The notes under the pieces are model-generated. The model did not search any database and was not told where the DNA came from. It was given only the letters and a program-made list of their open reading frames with translations. 64,000 bases of DNA from contig NZ_QWDE01000001.1 in the NCBI RefSeq assembly GCF_003432065.1, positions 434,001 through 498,000 of the forward strand, read 5' to 3'. Below, piece after piece: positions 55,337-63,903 of the stretch (position 1 is its first letter; every line of letters starts with the position of its first letter). Origin of the DNA: Mucilaginibacter terrenus. Lineage in GTDB: Bacteria; Bacteroidota; Bacteroidia; Sphingobacteriales; Sphingobacteriaceae. The translations under genes and the position numbers were made by a program.

Positions 55337-58195
55337 ATGATTAAATCTTTGAAAATAGCGCTGCTTACCCCTACAGTAGCAATTATGGCGCTATCTGCAA
55401 CCGCGCAAACCGCCGGCCAGCCAAAGCTGGTAGAGAAGGTGGTAAAAAAGGGAACCGAACTGGTGATCCCTTTTGAAAAATATGTTTTACCTAATGGGCT
55501 AACAGTTATACTTGCCGAAGATCATTCCGATCCGCTGGTGCATGTAGACGTAACTTACCACGTAGGTTCCGCACGCGAAGAAATTGGTAAGTCGGGTTTC
55601 GCGCACTTTTTTGAACACATGATGTTCCAGGGTAGCGATCACGTTGCTAACGGCGATCACTTCAAGATCATCACAGAAGCGGGCGGTACGCTTAATGGTT
55701 CAACCAACCGCGACCGTACAAACTATTACGAAACTGTTCCGGCTAACCAGTTGGAGAAAATGCTGTGGCTGGAATCTGACCGCATGGGTTTCCTGCTTGA
55801 TGCTGTTACTCAGCAAAAATTTGAGGTACAGCGCGCAACAGTAAAGAACGAGCGTGGCCAGAACTATGATAACCGCCCGTACGGTTTAGCCAGCGAATAC
55901 ACCTCTAAAAATCTTTATCCTTATGGTCACCCATATTCATGGTTAACCATCGGGTACATCGAAGAACTGAATAAAGTTGGTGTAAACGACCTGAAAAATT
56001 TCTTCCTGCGCTGGTACGGGCCTAACAATGCTACTATTACAATTGGCGGCGATCTTAACCCAAAGCAAACACTTGCATGGGTAACTAAGTATTTCGGCAG
56101 CATCCCGCGTGGTCCTGTAGTGAAGAGCGCTTCTTTCCCTGCACCGGTACTTACAGCAGACCGTTATGTGTCTTACACCGACAACTATGCCAAGCTGCCG
56201 TTACTGTCCATTACTTATCCCGGTGTAAAGATTTACGACAAGGACATGTCGCCTCTTGATGCATTATCTGAGATAATAGGGCAGGGCCGTAATTCCATAT
56301 TCTATAAGAACTTTGTTAAGACCCGCAAAGCGGCACAAGCCTCAATGAGCTCGTCTAACACAGAGCTTGCAGGCGAGATCACGCTGCGTGTAGTACCATT
56401 CCCGGGACAAACCTTGGCTGACAGCAAGAAGCTGATCGAAGAGTCTTTTGCTGAGTTTGAGAAAACAGGTGTTTCTGATGAAGCGCTTGTCCGTTTCAAA
56501 GCAAGTGCAGAGGCCAACTACATCAATGGTTTGGCAAGTGTAAGCGGAAAAGTATCTGAGCTGGCACAAGCCCAATATCTTACCGGTGAGCCTAACCAGA
56601 TAGGTCGCGAATTAGCGGATATCCGTGCGGTGACCAAAGAAGATGTAATGCGGGTATACAACAAGTATATTAAAGGAAAGCCTGCCGTTATCCTCAGCGT
56701 TCTGCCAAAAGGCGGTACTGTACAGGCAGTTGCTCCGGATAACTACACCGTAAACACCGCTGGGTACAAGGCACCTGATTATGGCTACAATGGCTTAACT
56801 TACAAAAAGGCTACTGATAATTTCGATCGTGCTGCAAAGCCTGGCGTAGGGCCAAACCCGGCTATAAAGGTACCGGCTATATGGACAGCCAAAACGCCAA
56901 ACGGTATAGATATCATAGGTACGCAAAATAGCGAAATACCATCTGTATCTATGAACATCTCTATTAAAGGTGGCGGATTGTATGCAGTTCAAAATCCTTC
57001 TAAGGCTGGCGTTGCAGGTATTGTGGCCCGTATGATGAACGAGGATACCAAAAACTACACTGCGGAACAGTTTACATCAGAACTTGACAAGTTGGGCAGC
57101 AACATCAGTGTGTTTGCCGGTAATGAAGAAATAGCCATCGTCGTATCATCACTTACCAAAAACCTGGCTAAAACAATGACGCTTTTACAGGAGCGCCTGC
57201 TGAACCCTAAGTTTACCCAGGACGCACTAGACCGCATCAAGAAACAAACGCTGGAAGGCTTTAAGCAAGCTAAAACGCAGCCTGCTGGTGTAGCCTCTAC
57301 TGTTTACAGCAAAATACTATACGGTACTGATAACGTGCGTACTTATGCAACAGGCGGAAACGAAGAAACCGTTGCCGGTATAACATTGCAGGATGTACAG
57401 GATTATTACGACAAGTACTTCACTCCATCTCAAACTAAGATTGTGGTGGTAGGTGATGTAAATCAGGGTACCGCCCGCGGCAACCTTGCTTTCCTGAATA
57501 ACTGGGCTGACAAGAAAGTAACTTTACCAACACCTGCTGAAGGCAAAACTTTTGATAAAACAACCCTTTACATTGTTGATATCCCGGGTGCTGCACAATC
57601 AGAGATCCGCATTGGTTACCTTGATAAGTTGAATTACGATGCTACTGGTGATTACTATAAATTAGGTATTGCCAACTACATTCTTGGCGGAGCGTTCAAC
57701 AGCCATATCAACCTTAATTTAAGGGAAAAACGCGGCTGGACCTATGGTGCACGTTCCGGCTTTAGCTCAGGTAAATATGGCGGCGATTTCACCGCTTCTG
57801 CAGGTGTACTTGCTACCGCTACAGACAGCTCCGTAGTGGAGTTTATAAAAGAGATCCGCAACTACCAGGCAAGCGGCATTACTGCCGACGAGTTAAAGTT
57901 CACTCAAACTTCAATTGGCCAGTCTGACGCGCGCCGTTATGAAACTAACGGACAAAAGGCAGCATTCCTGCAACGTATACAGGATTATGATCTTAAGCCT
58001 ACCTACGTAGACGAGCAGAGCAAAATATTATCGACCATTACGCCGGCCGAAATAAACCGATTGGCAGCTAAATACCTGAACACCGATAACATGGTGATTT
58101 TGGTAGTTGGCGATAAAGCAAGAATATTACCCGGATTGCAAAAACTGGGTTACCCAATTGTTGAGCTTGATGCCGATGGCAAGCCTAAGCAGTAA
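55337..58195 (+). CDS. M16-family zinc metallopeptidase (two-domain)
   Basis: 952 residues with a signal peptide ending SATAQ. The inverted zinc site HFFEH is at about residues 90-94, with the later glutamate in KNERGQN. Two M16 halves are visible, the second (about 520-940) without the zinc motif, as in pitrilysin-like pairs; GGAFNSHINLNLREKRGWTYG marks the C-terminal half. Periplasmic peptide degradation is the expected role. Monocistronic and ends before a strong terminator. Confidence 0.93.
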   Translation: MIKSLKIALLTPTVAIMALSATAQTAGQPKLVEKVVKKGTELVIPFEKYVLPNGLTVILAEDHSDPLVHVDVTYHVGSAREEIGKSGFAHFFEHMMFQGSDHVANGDHFKIITEAGGTLNGSTNRDRTNYYETVPANQLEKMLWLESDRMGFLLDAVTQQKFEVQRATVKNERGQNYDNRPYGLASEYTSKNLYPYGHPYSWLTIGYIEELNKVGVNDLKNFFLRWYGPNNATITIGGDLNPKQTLAWVTKYFGSIPRGPVVKSASFPAPVLTADRYVSYTDNYAKLPLLSITYPGVKIYDKDMSPLDALSEIIGQGRNSIFYKNFVKTRKAAQASMSSSNTELAGEITLRVVPFPGQTLADSKKLIEESFAEFEKTGVSDEALVRFKASAEANYINGLASVSGKVSELAQAQYLTGEPNQIGRELADIRAVTKEDVMRVYNKYIKGKPAVILSVLPKGGTVQAVAPDNYTVNTAGYKAPDYGYNGLTYKKATDNFDRAAKPGVGPNPAIKVPAIWTAKTPNGIDIIGTQNSEIPSVSMNISIKGGGLYAVQNPSKAGVAGIVARMMNEDTKNYTAEQFTSELDKLGSNISVFAGNEEIAIVVSSLTKNLAKTMTLLQERLLNPKFTQDALDRIKKQTLEGFKQAKTQPAGVASTVYSKILYGTDNVRTYATGGNEETVAGITLQDVQDYYDKYFTPSQTKIVVVGDVNQGTARGNLAFLNNWADKKVTLPTPAEGKTFDKTTLYIVDIPGAAQSEIRIGYLDKLNYDATGDYYKLGIANYILGGAFNSHINLNLREKRGWTYGARSGFSSGKYGGDFTASAGVLATATDSSVVEFIKEIRNYQASGITADELKFTQTSIGQSDARRYETNGQKAAFLQRIQDYDLKPTYVDEQSKILSTITPAEINRLAAKYLNTDNMVILVVGDKARILPGLQKLGYPIVELDADGKPKQ

Positions 58196-58213
58196 AACTT
58201 AACCCTATGAAAA

Positions 58214-58251
58214 CGCAAGCCGCCTTCAAGTAATTCGAAGGCGGCTTTTTT
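58214..58251. terminator. Terminator after the M16 gene
   Basis: AAGCCGCCTTC pairs perfectly with GAAGGCGGCTT, followed by a T-run on the plus strand. Confidence 0.92.
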
Positions 58252-58286
58252 GTTAAATATCAGGCAACAAATAAGTACGTAGCACT

Positions 58287-58559
58287 CTAGTACTCTGTAA
58301 ACTCCTCATCAGGATAGCACCAAAGCCAGCGCTCGCCGGGCTGTGCTGATGCAATTACAGGATGCCCGTCGGCGTGGTAGTGCTTGGTCATGTGTTGTTG
58401 TGGCGATTGGTCGCAGCACAACGTTTGTCCGCAGGTTTGGCAGGTACGCAGGTGAAACCACGTGGTGCCGTGTTTTATGCACTCTTCGCAAACGGGTTCA
58501 TCGCCAATTTTTACTTTGTTAATAGCCTGCAAATGCTGGCAAAGTTCGGGGTTGTTCAT
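58287..58559 (-). CDS. Small UBP-type zinc-finger protein
   Basis: 90 residues from the ATG at 58559 (MNNPELC); the longer frame to 58589 is less likely. The C/H pattern CxH, CEEC, CQTCG, CC, H-K-H-Y-H-A-D-GHP matches the ubiquitin-protease zinc finger (zf-UBP), found as a stand-alone domain in some bacteria, with unknown role because these bacteria lack ubiquitin. Convergent with the M16 gene. Confidence 0.82.
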   Translation of the reverse strand: MNNPELCQHLQAINKVKIGDEPVCEECIKHGTTWFHLRTCQTCGQTLCCDQSPQQHMTKHYHADGHPVIASAQPGERWLWCYPDEEFTEY

Positions 58560-58685
58560 AAGGGTAAAATATAGTCCTAATATAATCAAAGGGCGTAATA
58601 CAACAGGCGTCTATCAAGAAAACTTCATGTATACTCTTCTTAGTATTCTTATAAGTGATTAAGTAAATACGAGTAAACAGAAATT

Positions 58686-58708
58686 AATTACTAAAAATAT
58701 TAGTAATT
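58686..58708. promoter_or_regulatory. Perfect palindrome before the radical-SAM repair gene
   Basis: AATTACTAA, five bases, TTAGTAATT: 9-bp perfect arms, ending 10 bp before the ATG at 58719. The position fits an operator that would block transcription or initiation of the repair operon. The repressor is unknown. Confidence 0.55.
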
Positions 58709-58718
58709 TTGATTTGAT

Positions 58719-59975
58719 ATGAATATGGATAGAATTACCCGGAAGCTGGGCATTTTAGCTGATGCTGCTAAATACGATGTATCGTGTGCCAGCAGCGGGA
58801 GTAAGCGGCAAAATAAAGATAAAGGCTTGGGCAATGCCAGTAACGGCATATGTCACTCTTATACCGAGGATGGCCGTTGTGTGTCGCTGCTGAAAATATT
58901 GCTGACCAACCATTGTATTTTCGATTGTGCTTATTGCGTATCGCGCAAGAGTAATGATATAGAACGCGCCGCTTTTACCGTGCAGGAAGTGGTAGACCTC
59001 ACCATAAATTTTTACCGGAGAAACTATATAGAAGGTTTGTTCCTGAGTTCGGGAATATTCAAAAATGCTGATTTTACTATGGAACGCCTGGTTCGTGTGG
59101 CAAAGAAACTCCGTACCGAACATAACTTCAATGGCTATATACACCTTAAATCAATTCCCGGCGCCAGCGATGAGTTAATGCAGGAGGCCGGTTTATACGC
59201 CGACAGATTAAGCGTAAACCTGGAGATGCCTACTGTAGCCGGGCTAAAACTACTTGCACCGGATAAGGACCAAAAGGACATGATAAAGCCTATGGCTTAT
59301 CTTAAACATGCTATTATACAGAACAAGGATGAAAAAAAGCTATTTAAAAAAGCACCCATGTTTGCGCCCGCAGGCCAAAGTACGCAGATGATTATTGGTG
59401 CAACTCCCGAGAATGACAGCGAGGTGCTAAGATCTGCCAATTACTTTTACAGGAATTTTAACCTCAAAAGGGTTTATTACTCCGGCTATGTACCGGTTTT
59501 GGCAGATAATCGCTTGCCTGCGCTAAATACGTCGGTGCCGATGGTGCGGGAAAATCGTTTATACCAGGCGGACTGGCTAATGCGCTTTTACGGCTTCCGG
59601 GTAGATGAAATTGTTGATAATACTTCGCCCCACCTTGATCTGGAGATAGACCCTAAACTGAGCTGGGCCATCCGCAACATGCAGGCTTTCCCAATAGACG
59701 TAAACAAGGCCGACCTTCAGTTAATACTCCGGGTACCTGGTATAGGGCTGTTGTCTGCTCAAAAAATTGTAAGCGCGCGTAAGTTTGGTAAGTTAAATTG
59801 GGAGCAGCTGAGCAAGATAGGGGTGAGCGTAAACAGAGCCAAATACTTTATTACCTGTAACAGCAGCCAATTTGAGCGGCGCGACCTCACCGGAAACAAC
59901 ATCAGGCAGTTTATTTTGGCCTCATCGCAAAGCAAGTATCTTAAAAATAACCAGTCGCAGCTTAGCTTATTTTAA
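58719..59975 (+). CDS. Putative DNA modification/repair radical-SAM protein
   Basis: 418 residues. The iron-sulphur site is CIFDCAYC (C66, C70, C73; CxxxCxxC). The layout matches the radical-SAM family linked to uracil-DNA glycosylase-like proteins (TIGR03916 type), with a SAM barrel and a C-terminal helix-hairpin-helix-like region (VPGIGLLSAQKIVSARKFG). Reaction unknown. The next gene starts 3 bp after the stop, so they form one operon. The start could also be Met3. Confidence 0.9.
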   Translation: MNMDRITRKLGILADAAKYDVSCASSGSKRQNKDKGLGNASNGICHSYTEDGRCVSLLKILLTNHCIFDCAYCVSRKSNDIERAAFTVQEVVDLTINFYRRNYIEGLFLSSGIFKNADFTMERLVRVAKKLRTEHNFNGYIHLKSIPGASDELMQEAGLYADRLSVNLEMPTVAGLKLLAPDKDQKDMIKPMAYLKHAIIQNKDEKKLFKKAPMFAPAGQSTQMIIGATPENDSEVLRSANYFYRNFNLKRVYYSGYVPVLADNRLPALNTSVPMVRENRLYQADWLMRFYGFRVDEIVDNTSPHLDLEIDPKLSWAIRNMQAFPIDVNKADLQLILRVPGIGLLSAQKIVSARKFGKLNWEQLSKIGVSVNRAKYFITCNSSQFERRDLTGNNIRQFILASSQSKYLKNNQSQLSLF

Positions 59976-59977
59976 CC

Positions 59978-60742
59978 ATGCCTTTAACCAATTTAGTTTA
60001 CGACGGAACGTTTGAAGGTTTGCTCACCGCAGTGTTTGAAGTTTACGAACATAAGTTAGATAAGGTGAAGCTGCAAAAAGGGCCCCTTGAAGCCGGCGCT
60101 TTGTTTGAGGAGGTTAAAGAGGTAATTACAGACCAGGCAAGGGCGCAAAGGGTATTAAAAGGGCTTAAACAACGCCTGTCGTCTATTGGTGTGCAGCGGC
60201 TTTACGCAGCGCATTTGGCCGATATGGAGGGAGAGGACACTACATTATTAGGGTTTATACGATATGCCTTCGATACAAAGGATAATATTGAGGAAGATTA
60301 CGGAAATCGGTATGTGATGCGCGTGTCAGGACTGGTACGAATGATAAGGCGCGAAAAGCACAGGATGGAAGCTTTTGTTCGTTTTCAGAAGTTGCAGGAC
60401 GGGACGTTCTACAGTGCCATCGAGCCGGATTTTAATGTGCTGCCGCTGCTCATCAGGCATTTTAAAAGCCGCTACGCCGATCAGAAATGGATGATTTACG
60501 ACCTTAAGCGCCGTTATGGAATCTATTATGATCTGCACGATACCGAATTTATAACCATGGATTTTTCGGAGGCAAATTATCCGGCCAATGTTTCAGCAGC
60601 GTTCACAGAAGATGAGACCTTATATCAGGACCTTTGGAAAACGTATTTTACTAATGTAAACATCAAATCACGCAAAAATACTAAGCTTCACCTGCGTCAT
60701 ATTCCCAAAAGGTATTGGAAACATTTGACAGAAAAAATCTGA
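59978..60742 (+). CDS. Probable DNA metabolism protein partnering the radical-SAM enzyme
   Basis: 254 residues. It matches the family found next to the radical-SAM gene (TIGR03915/DUF4130 type): LVYDGTFEGLLTAVFEVYE, RYVMRVSGLVRMIRREKHRMEAFVRF, and HFKSRYADQKWMIYDLKRRYGIYYD. In many bacteria this region is fused to a uracil-DNA glycosylase domain; here the protein ends before that, so the glycosylase is missing or encoded elsewhere. Confidence 0.88.
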   Translation: MPLTNLVYDGTFEGLLTAVFEVYEHKLDKVKLQKGPLEAGALFEEVKEVITDQARAQRVLKGLKQRLSSIGVQRLYAAHLADMEGEDTTLLGFIRYAFDTKDNIEEDYGNRYVMRVSGLVRMIRREKHRMEAFVRFQKLQDGTFYSAIEPDFNVLPLLIRHFKSRYADQKWMIYDLKRRYGIYYDLHDTEFITMDFSEANYPANVSAAFTEDETLYQDLWKTYFTNVNIKSRKNTKLHLRHIPKRYWKHLTEKI

Positions 60743-60949
60743 ATTGTGGGTTTTTACGCGTTTTCTTTAAAATATATTTTTTCTTTTTTCTTGACTTCTA
60801 TTATATTCTGTGAATAAGTTTGTTGCAGCTTATTTGTGGATTACGCAGCTAGTGTGTTGATCCTCAGTATTAACTAAATGTTAAGATGTGGATGTAAGGT
60901 GTGGAAAACCTGTTAACAACAAAATTAATTTTTTTTCAAAAAAGACTTG
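60743..60949. other. AT-rich region with DnaA-box-like words upstream of the candidate RNA
   Basis: 207 bp without a gene. It has TGTGGATTA (60835), TGTGGATGT (60887) and TGTGGAAAA (60900), followed by an AT tract. Only the third fits the strict DnaA consensus on the reverse strand (TTTTCCACA). The promoter of the downstream RNA should lie at the right end. Confidence 0.45.
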
Positions 60950-61608
60950 ACACGTATAGGGTAAAGTCCCGATATTGCAAATATCAAGAACGACGTACTT
61001 TGACAGCCTTACAGGATTACAGAAACTGAATCGGGTGAACCTCCGGGGGAACTAAAGATCAGGGAAGTGCCTGAGCCAATTAAAGGGAATGGGATACGAA
61101 AGTAAATTATCCCTTAAAATGGTTAAAAAGGTATTATAGATGTTGCAAAACTTTACGGAGAACGGCATCGGAAATAATGACCTTGAAGCAATCAGCGTTT
61201 GCAATCAATGATAACTCGGCGTTTCTTAGAAACATACGGTACATCAGCGTTGCACAAGTAACGACAGAGTCGACTTCCCCTCGGAAGATGGCATGATCGG
61301 TATTCGCACAGAGACAGTAGCTCACCGGCGTCCGCAAGGAGATTGGTGCAGTTAAAGTAGCTTGTGATACAGATGCAGTCAACTTCGCAAGGAGACAGAT
61401 TTAGTCCGCACAATGTGTCAGCATTTGAGTCATCAGTATTTTCAAGAGAGTAGGGTTAGCCAGTGTTGCAGGTAACAATGATGAGATCGGGTCGGTTAAC
61501 TTACACAAAACTTGATGCTTTTGAAGCGGCTAAGGCCAACACAAGAGTTAGGAAACGGAAGTCCATTCGCAAGAACAGGCTTCCGTTTTCCTGTTTTAGG
61601 GTTTTTTT
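60950..61608 (+). ncRNA. Candidate structured noncoding RNA gene of about 650 nt
   Basis: The region is not explained by coding sequence: open frames are short and change frame. It contains a perfect hairpin GATATT-GCA-AATATC (60971-60985), a 5-bp stem CTTCC/GGAAG (61274-61287), two stems closed by a GCAA tetraloop (61323-61348 and 61383-61394), and ends in a strong terminator. Similar words recur (GCAAGGAGA twice; CAGYGTTGCA twice). It does not look like tmRNA, RNase P RNA, SRP RNA or 6S RNA as far as I can recognise. Start is approximate. Small overlapping frames (61140-61211, next overlapping as ATGA) are an alternative. Confidence 0.5.
61551..61608 (+). terminator. Terminator of the candidate RNA
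   Basis: GGAAACGGAAG pairs with CTTCCGTTTTCC (one bulged base) around an 18-nt loop, followed after a short spacer by a run of seven T. Confidence 0.75.
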
Positions 61609-61684
61609 AGTCTCCGCAAATAGGATAACACTGGCGGTAGTTAAGCCGGTGCACATCTTGCTGGATGTAACTACATATTATTAG

Positions 61685-61921
61685 ATGGAGAATTGGGTAT
61701 ATTATCGATCGGTTATTGACGGAGAAGAACTACGTATTAGTGGCTTGAACATTTGGGATCACGAATGGAATAACACCCGGTTATGGACTACTGTTAAAGA
61801 TCCGATTTACCAACAGGACCGTACCATGAATATATATACCATTACTGCCGGAGAAACGACCATCACCTTTGCAGCCGGTGAGTTTTCTAACTTGGTATGG
61901 GGATTTTACCTTCCAGGTTGA
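61685..61921 (+). CDS. Small tryptophan/tyrosine-rich protein of unknown function
   Basis: 78 residues from the ATG at 61685. The composition is protein-like: MENWVYYRSVIDGEELRI, then NIWDHEWNNTRLW, TVKDPIYQQ and EFSNLVWGFYLPG, with even charge distribution. I do not recognise a domain. It follows the candidate RNA by 76 bp after a terminator, so it should have its own promoter. Confidence 0.6.
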   Translation: MENWVYYRSVIDGEELRISGLNIWDHEWNNTRLWTTVKDPIYQQDRTMNIYTITAGETTITFAAGEFSNLVWGFYLPG

Positions 61922-62095
61922 GCCTTTAATCAGTAAACCAAATGTTGCTAATTACCGCGTAATACGCAGGCTGTTGCAAATAAATTTGCTGTCCCAAGCT
62001 AACTGTTTACAAGTGTCCCACCATGCTATTGTAAAATACGTGAAATGGATGTATGAAGCTGTATATCATATAATTGTGTTTGTTATATAAAGTAT

Positions 62096-62199
62096 TTGTA
62101 CTGTCCCGGGGTGTCCCGCTATGAGTTGGTAACTTATTGTGAATCAATTATATGAATTTTTTAGGTGTCCCGGGTGTCCCGCTTTCCAAGCGGGACACT
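62096..62199. repeat. Intergenic TGTCCCG element, copy 2
   Basis: Starts TTGTACTGTCCCG like copy 1. Two TGTCCCG units spaced 10 nt, about 50 nt of other sequence, two units spaced 9 nt, then the inverted copy: GTGTCCCGCTT-TCC-AAGCGGGACAC, a perfect 11-bp hairpin. It sits between convergent genes. Confidence 0.75.
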
Positions 62200-62207
62200 T
62201 TATAATA

Positions 62208-62247
62208 CAAAAGCGACTATGAACTAATGTTCGTAGCCGCTTTTTAT
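62208..62247. terminator. Bidirectional terminator before the secreted-protein gene end
   Basis: A-rich arm AAAAGCG, CTA, GAAC, loop, GTTC, TAG, CGCTTTTT with one or two mismatches. It lies between convergent genes and 19 bp from the stop at 62267. Confidence 0.7.
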
Positions 62248-62266
62248 TAAGATATCTACTTAAGTG

Positions 62267-63277
62267 CTATTTAGAAAAGCATACGGTTTTCAGCTTAAGA
62301 GTATAGTCCGGGTGTAAAGGCTCATTTGTTTGTGCAAGGCGTTGCGACCCCACATTTGCCGGACACGCAATTCCATTCGGAGCATCGTAAATAAGGTCTG
62401 GTTTAACTGCGATCAACTCTTTAGGCGCATAGATCTGTGTTTTAGTGATAGAGTAACCACTTGGAATAAAACGTATATAATAACCATCGGGATGTAAGGA
62501 CCAGATACCTGATGGTACTTCAGGGTCGGGTTGCGGAGCAAGTCCCGCCAGTATAGCGTATCTCTCCATTTCTTCATAAGACGAGGAACCCGAAGCCGCA
62601 AGCCTGCGGATATTGTTCTCTGCTTCAAAAACGCTTTGTACAGCCGGCGGCAATTGGTCCTTAGCTTTCGCCATGAGGTTTGCCGGTAACACGCCAAGAG
62701 CGCCACCTTCCAGCATAAGTAATTGCTGTGGTGTTAACAGTGTACTTGCGGTAAGTTTAATGTCGTTACCCATATCTACAAAACGGGTGCGGGCAATAAT
62801 AGCCCAAAGCAGTACTTGTATGCTGTGCTGACTTACTTCGGGGTGCTTTTCGCCGTTCTTCAGGATTAGTATTACTACATCCTTTTTTGGTCCCAGCACA
62901 GGTGCCAGCATATAACCGTCGCCGCTGCTTGGTCCGCGAGTACCCGCGTGCAGGCAATAGCTTTTATTGGTCATTTCGTAAAAGCCTTCGCAAAGTTTGT
63001 AGCCGCCGGTTGGTGCTTTAGGTAAAAGGTAAAGCGGCTGTGGCTGCTGCCCCTCGGTAAACGACGGCGGTTTAGAACCTTTTTTATCAACGTCCTGAAA
63101 GCTTGTAGTAATAGCCTGTGGCTGTTTTAATATCTTGTTTAATCCGCCGCCGGATAATGCATCAGTACCTTTATCTAACAGTTTCTTGCCAAGTCCGCCA
63201 AACTGCGCGTCGGCGCTTAAGTTAAAGAACAGGCATAACGCCAGCGAAAAGTAAGTAATAATAAGGTGTTTTTTCAT
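62267..63277 (-). CDS. Secreted protein of unknown function
   Basis: 336 residues with a signal peptide ending ADAQ. A glycine-rich segment (FGGLGKKLLDKGTDALSGGG) is followed by a proline-rich stretch and a globular part with YKLCEGFYEMTNKSYCLHAGTRGPSSGDGYMLAPVLG and a C-terminal GYYIRFIPSGY region. Three cysteines in the mature protein. I do not recognise a domain. Monocistronic. Confidence 0.72.
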   Translation of the reverse strand: MKKHLIITYFSLALCLFFNLSADAQFGGLGKKLLDKGTDALSGGGLNKILKQPQAITTSFQDVDKKGSKPPSFTEGQQPQPLYLLPKAPTGGYKLCEGFYEMTNKSYCLHAGTRGPSSGDGYMLAPVLGPKKDVVILILKNGEKHPEVSQHSIQVLLWAIIARTRFVDMGNDIKLTASTLLTPQQLLMLEGGALGVLPANLMAKAKDQLPPAVQSVFEAENNIRRLAASGSSSYEEMERYAILAGLAPQPDPEVPSGIWSLHPDGYYIRFIPSGYSITKTQIYAPKELIAVKPDLIYDAPNGIACPANVGSQRLAQTNEPLHPDYTLKLKTVCFSK

Positions 63278-63399
63278 AGAGGCAATTTTAAGTGCCGCAA
63301 GTTAAACGAAAGAAATTAACTAATCGTTATGTTTGATGCCCTGAAGTATATGTAACACTCGAACCTAACGTTAAAGGTGCTTGATAAGCTGGAAAAAAT

Positions 63400-63903
63400 A
63401 TGATCAAAACCAGTGCTCTAATCATTTTTATCTTATTCATTTACGGTAAAACTTTTGCGCAATCAGCTGCAAGTTCGGCCGACATAAGCGCTATCAGACA
63501 ACATTATAAGGCCATATCTGAGCTTAAGCTATCCGCCCGGCACTTTACCTACGAATCTCCCGGGTGTGTGGAAGATGGGGTAGTGGACTTCTATTTTAAT
63601 GGGAAGGAAATAGTTAAAATAATTGAATCGGGCTCGATAGGAGATGGTAGCTAGGTTAACGAGTATTATTATGAGAAAGGTAAAATGTTTTTTGGTTTGG
63701 AAACCATCATTGGAGGCCCTGCAATTGGTAAGGTAACTAAAACGCAATATCGCTATTACATAAAAGACGGCCGGCCGATTCGCGTTATGGAGGACGCGAA
63801 AATTATACCTTCTGGTAGCAAAGCCGCAGAAATGCTGGGCACCTCCCGCCGGATTTTAAAAGCATATACTACCAAAGATTTTGCAGCAGCAGTGTGCAAT
63901 TAA
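63400..63903 (+). pseudogene. Secreted protein gene interrupted by an amber codon
   Basis: The ATG at 63400 begins a signal peptide (ending FAQS) and a protein-like frame to TAG at 63652-63654. The same frame continues with VNEYYYEKGKMFFGLE and runs 82 further codons to the stop at 63901, with no frameshift. The second part has no start of its own before 63685. The simplest explanation is one nonsense mutation in an otherwise intact gene of about 168 codons. A TGG-to-TAG change would restore a Trp. Domain not recognised. Confidence 0.78.

Noticed and set aside
61134..61413. Minus-strand frames of 82 and 73 codons in the candidate RNA
   Set aside because: Cysteine-rich, overlapping each other in different frames, and antisense to the terminator-bearing strand; no recognisable domain.
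60960..61608. Possible tmRNA, RNase P RNA, SRP RNA or retron RNA
   Set aside because: None of the conserved terminal or core motifs of these RNAs could be found, and no reverse transcriptase gene is nearby.
61463..61684. 73-codon frame running through the terminator of the candidate RNA
   Set aside because: It translates the terminator stem and T-run, with no protein-like end; low plausibility as a gene.
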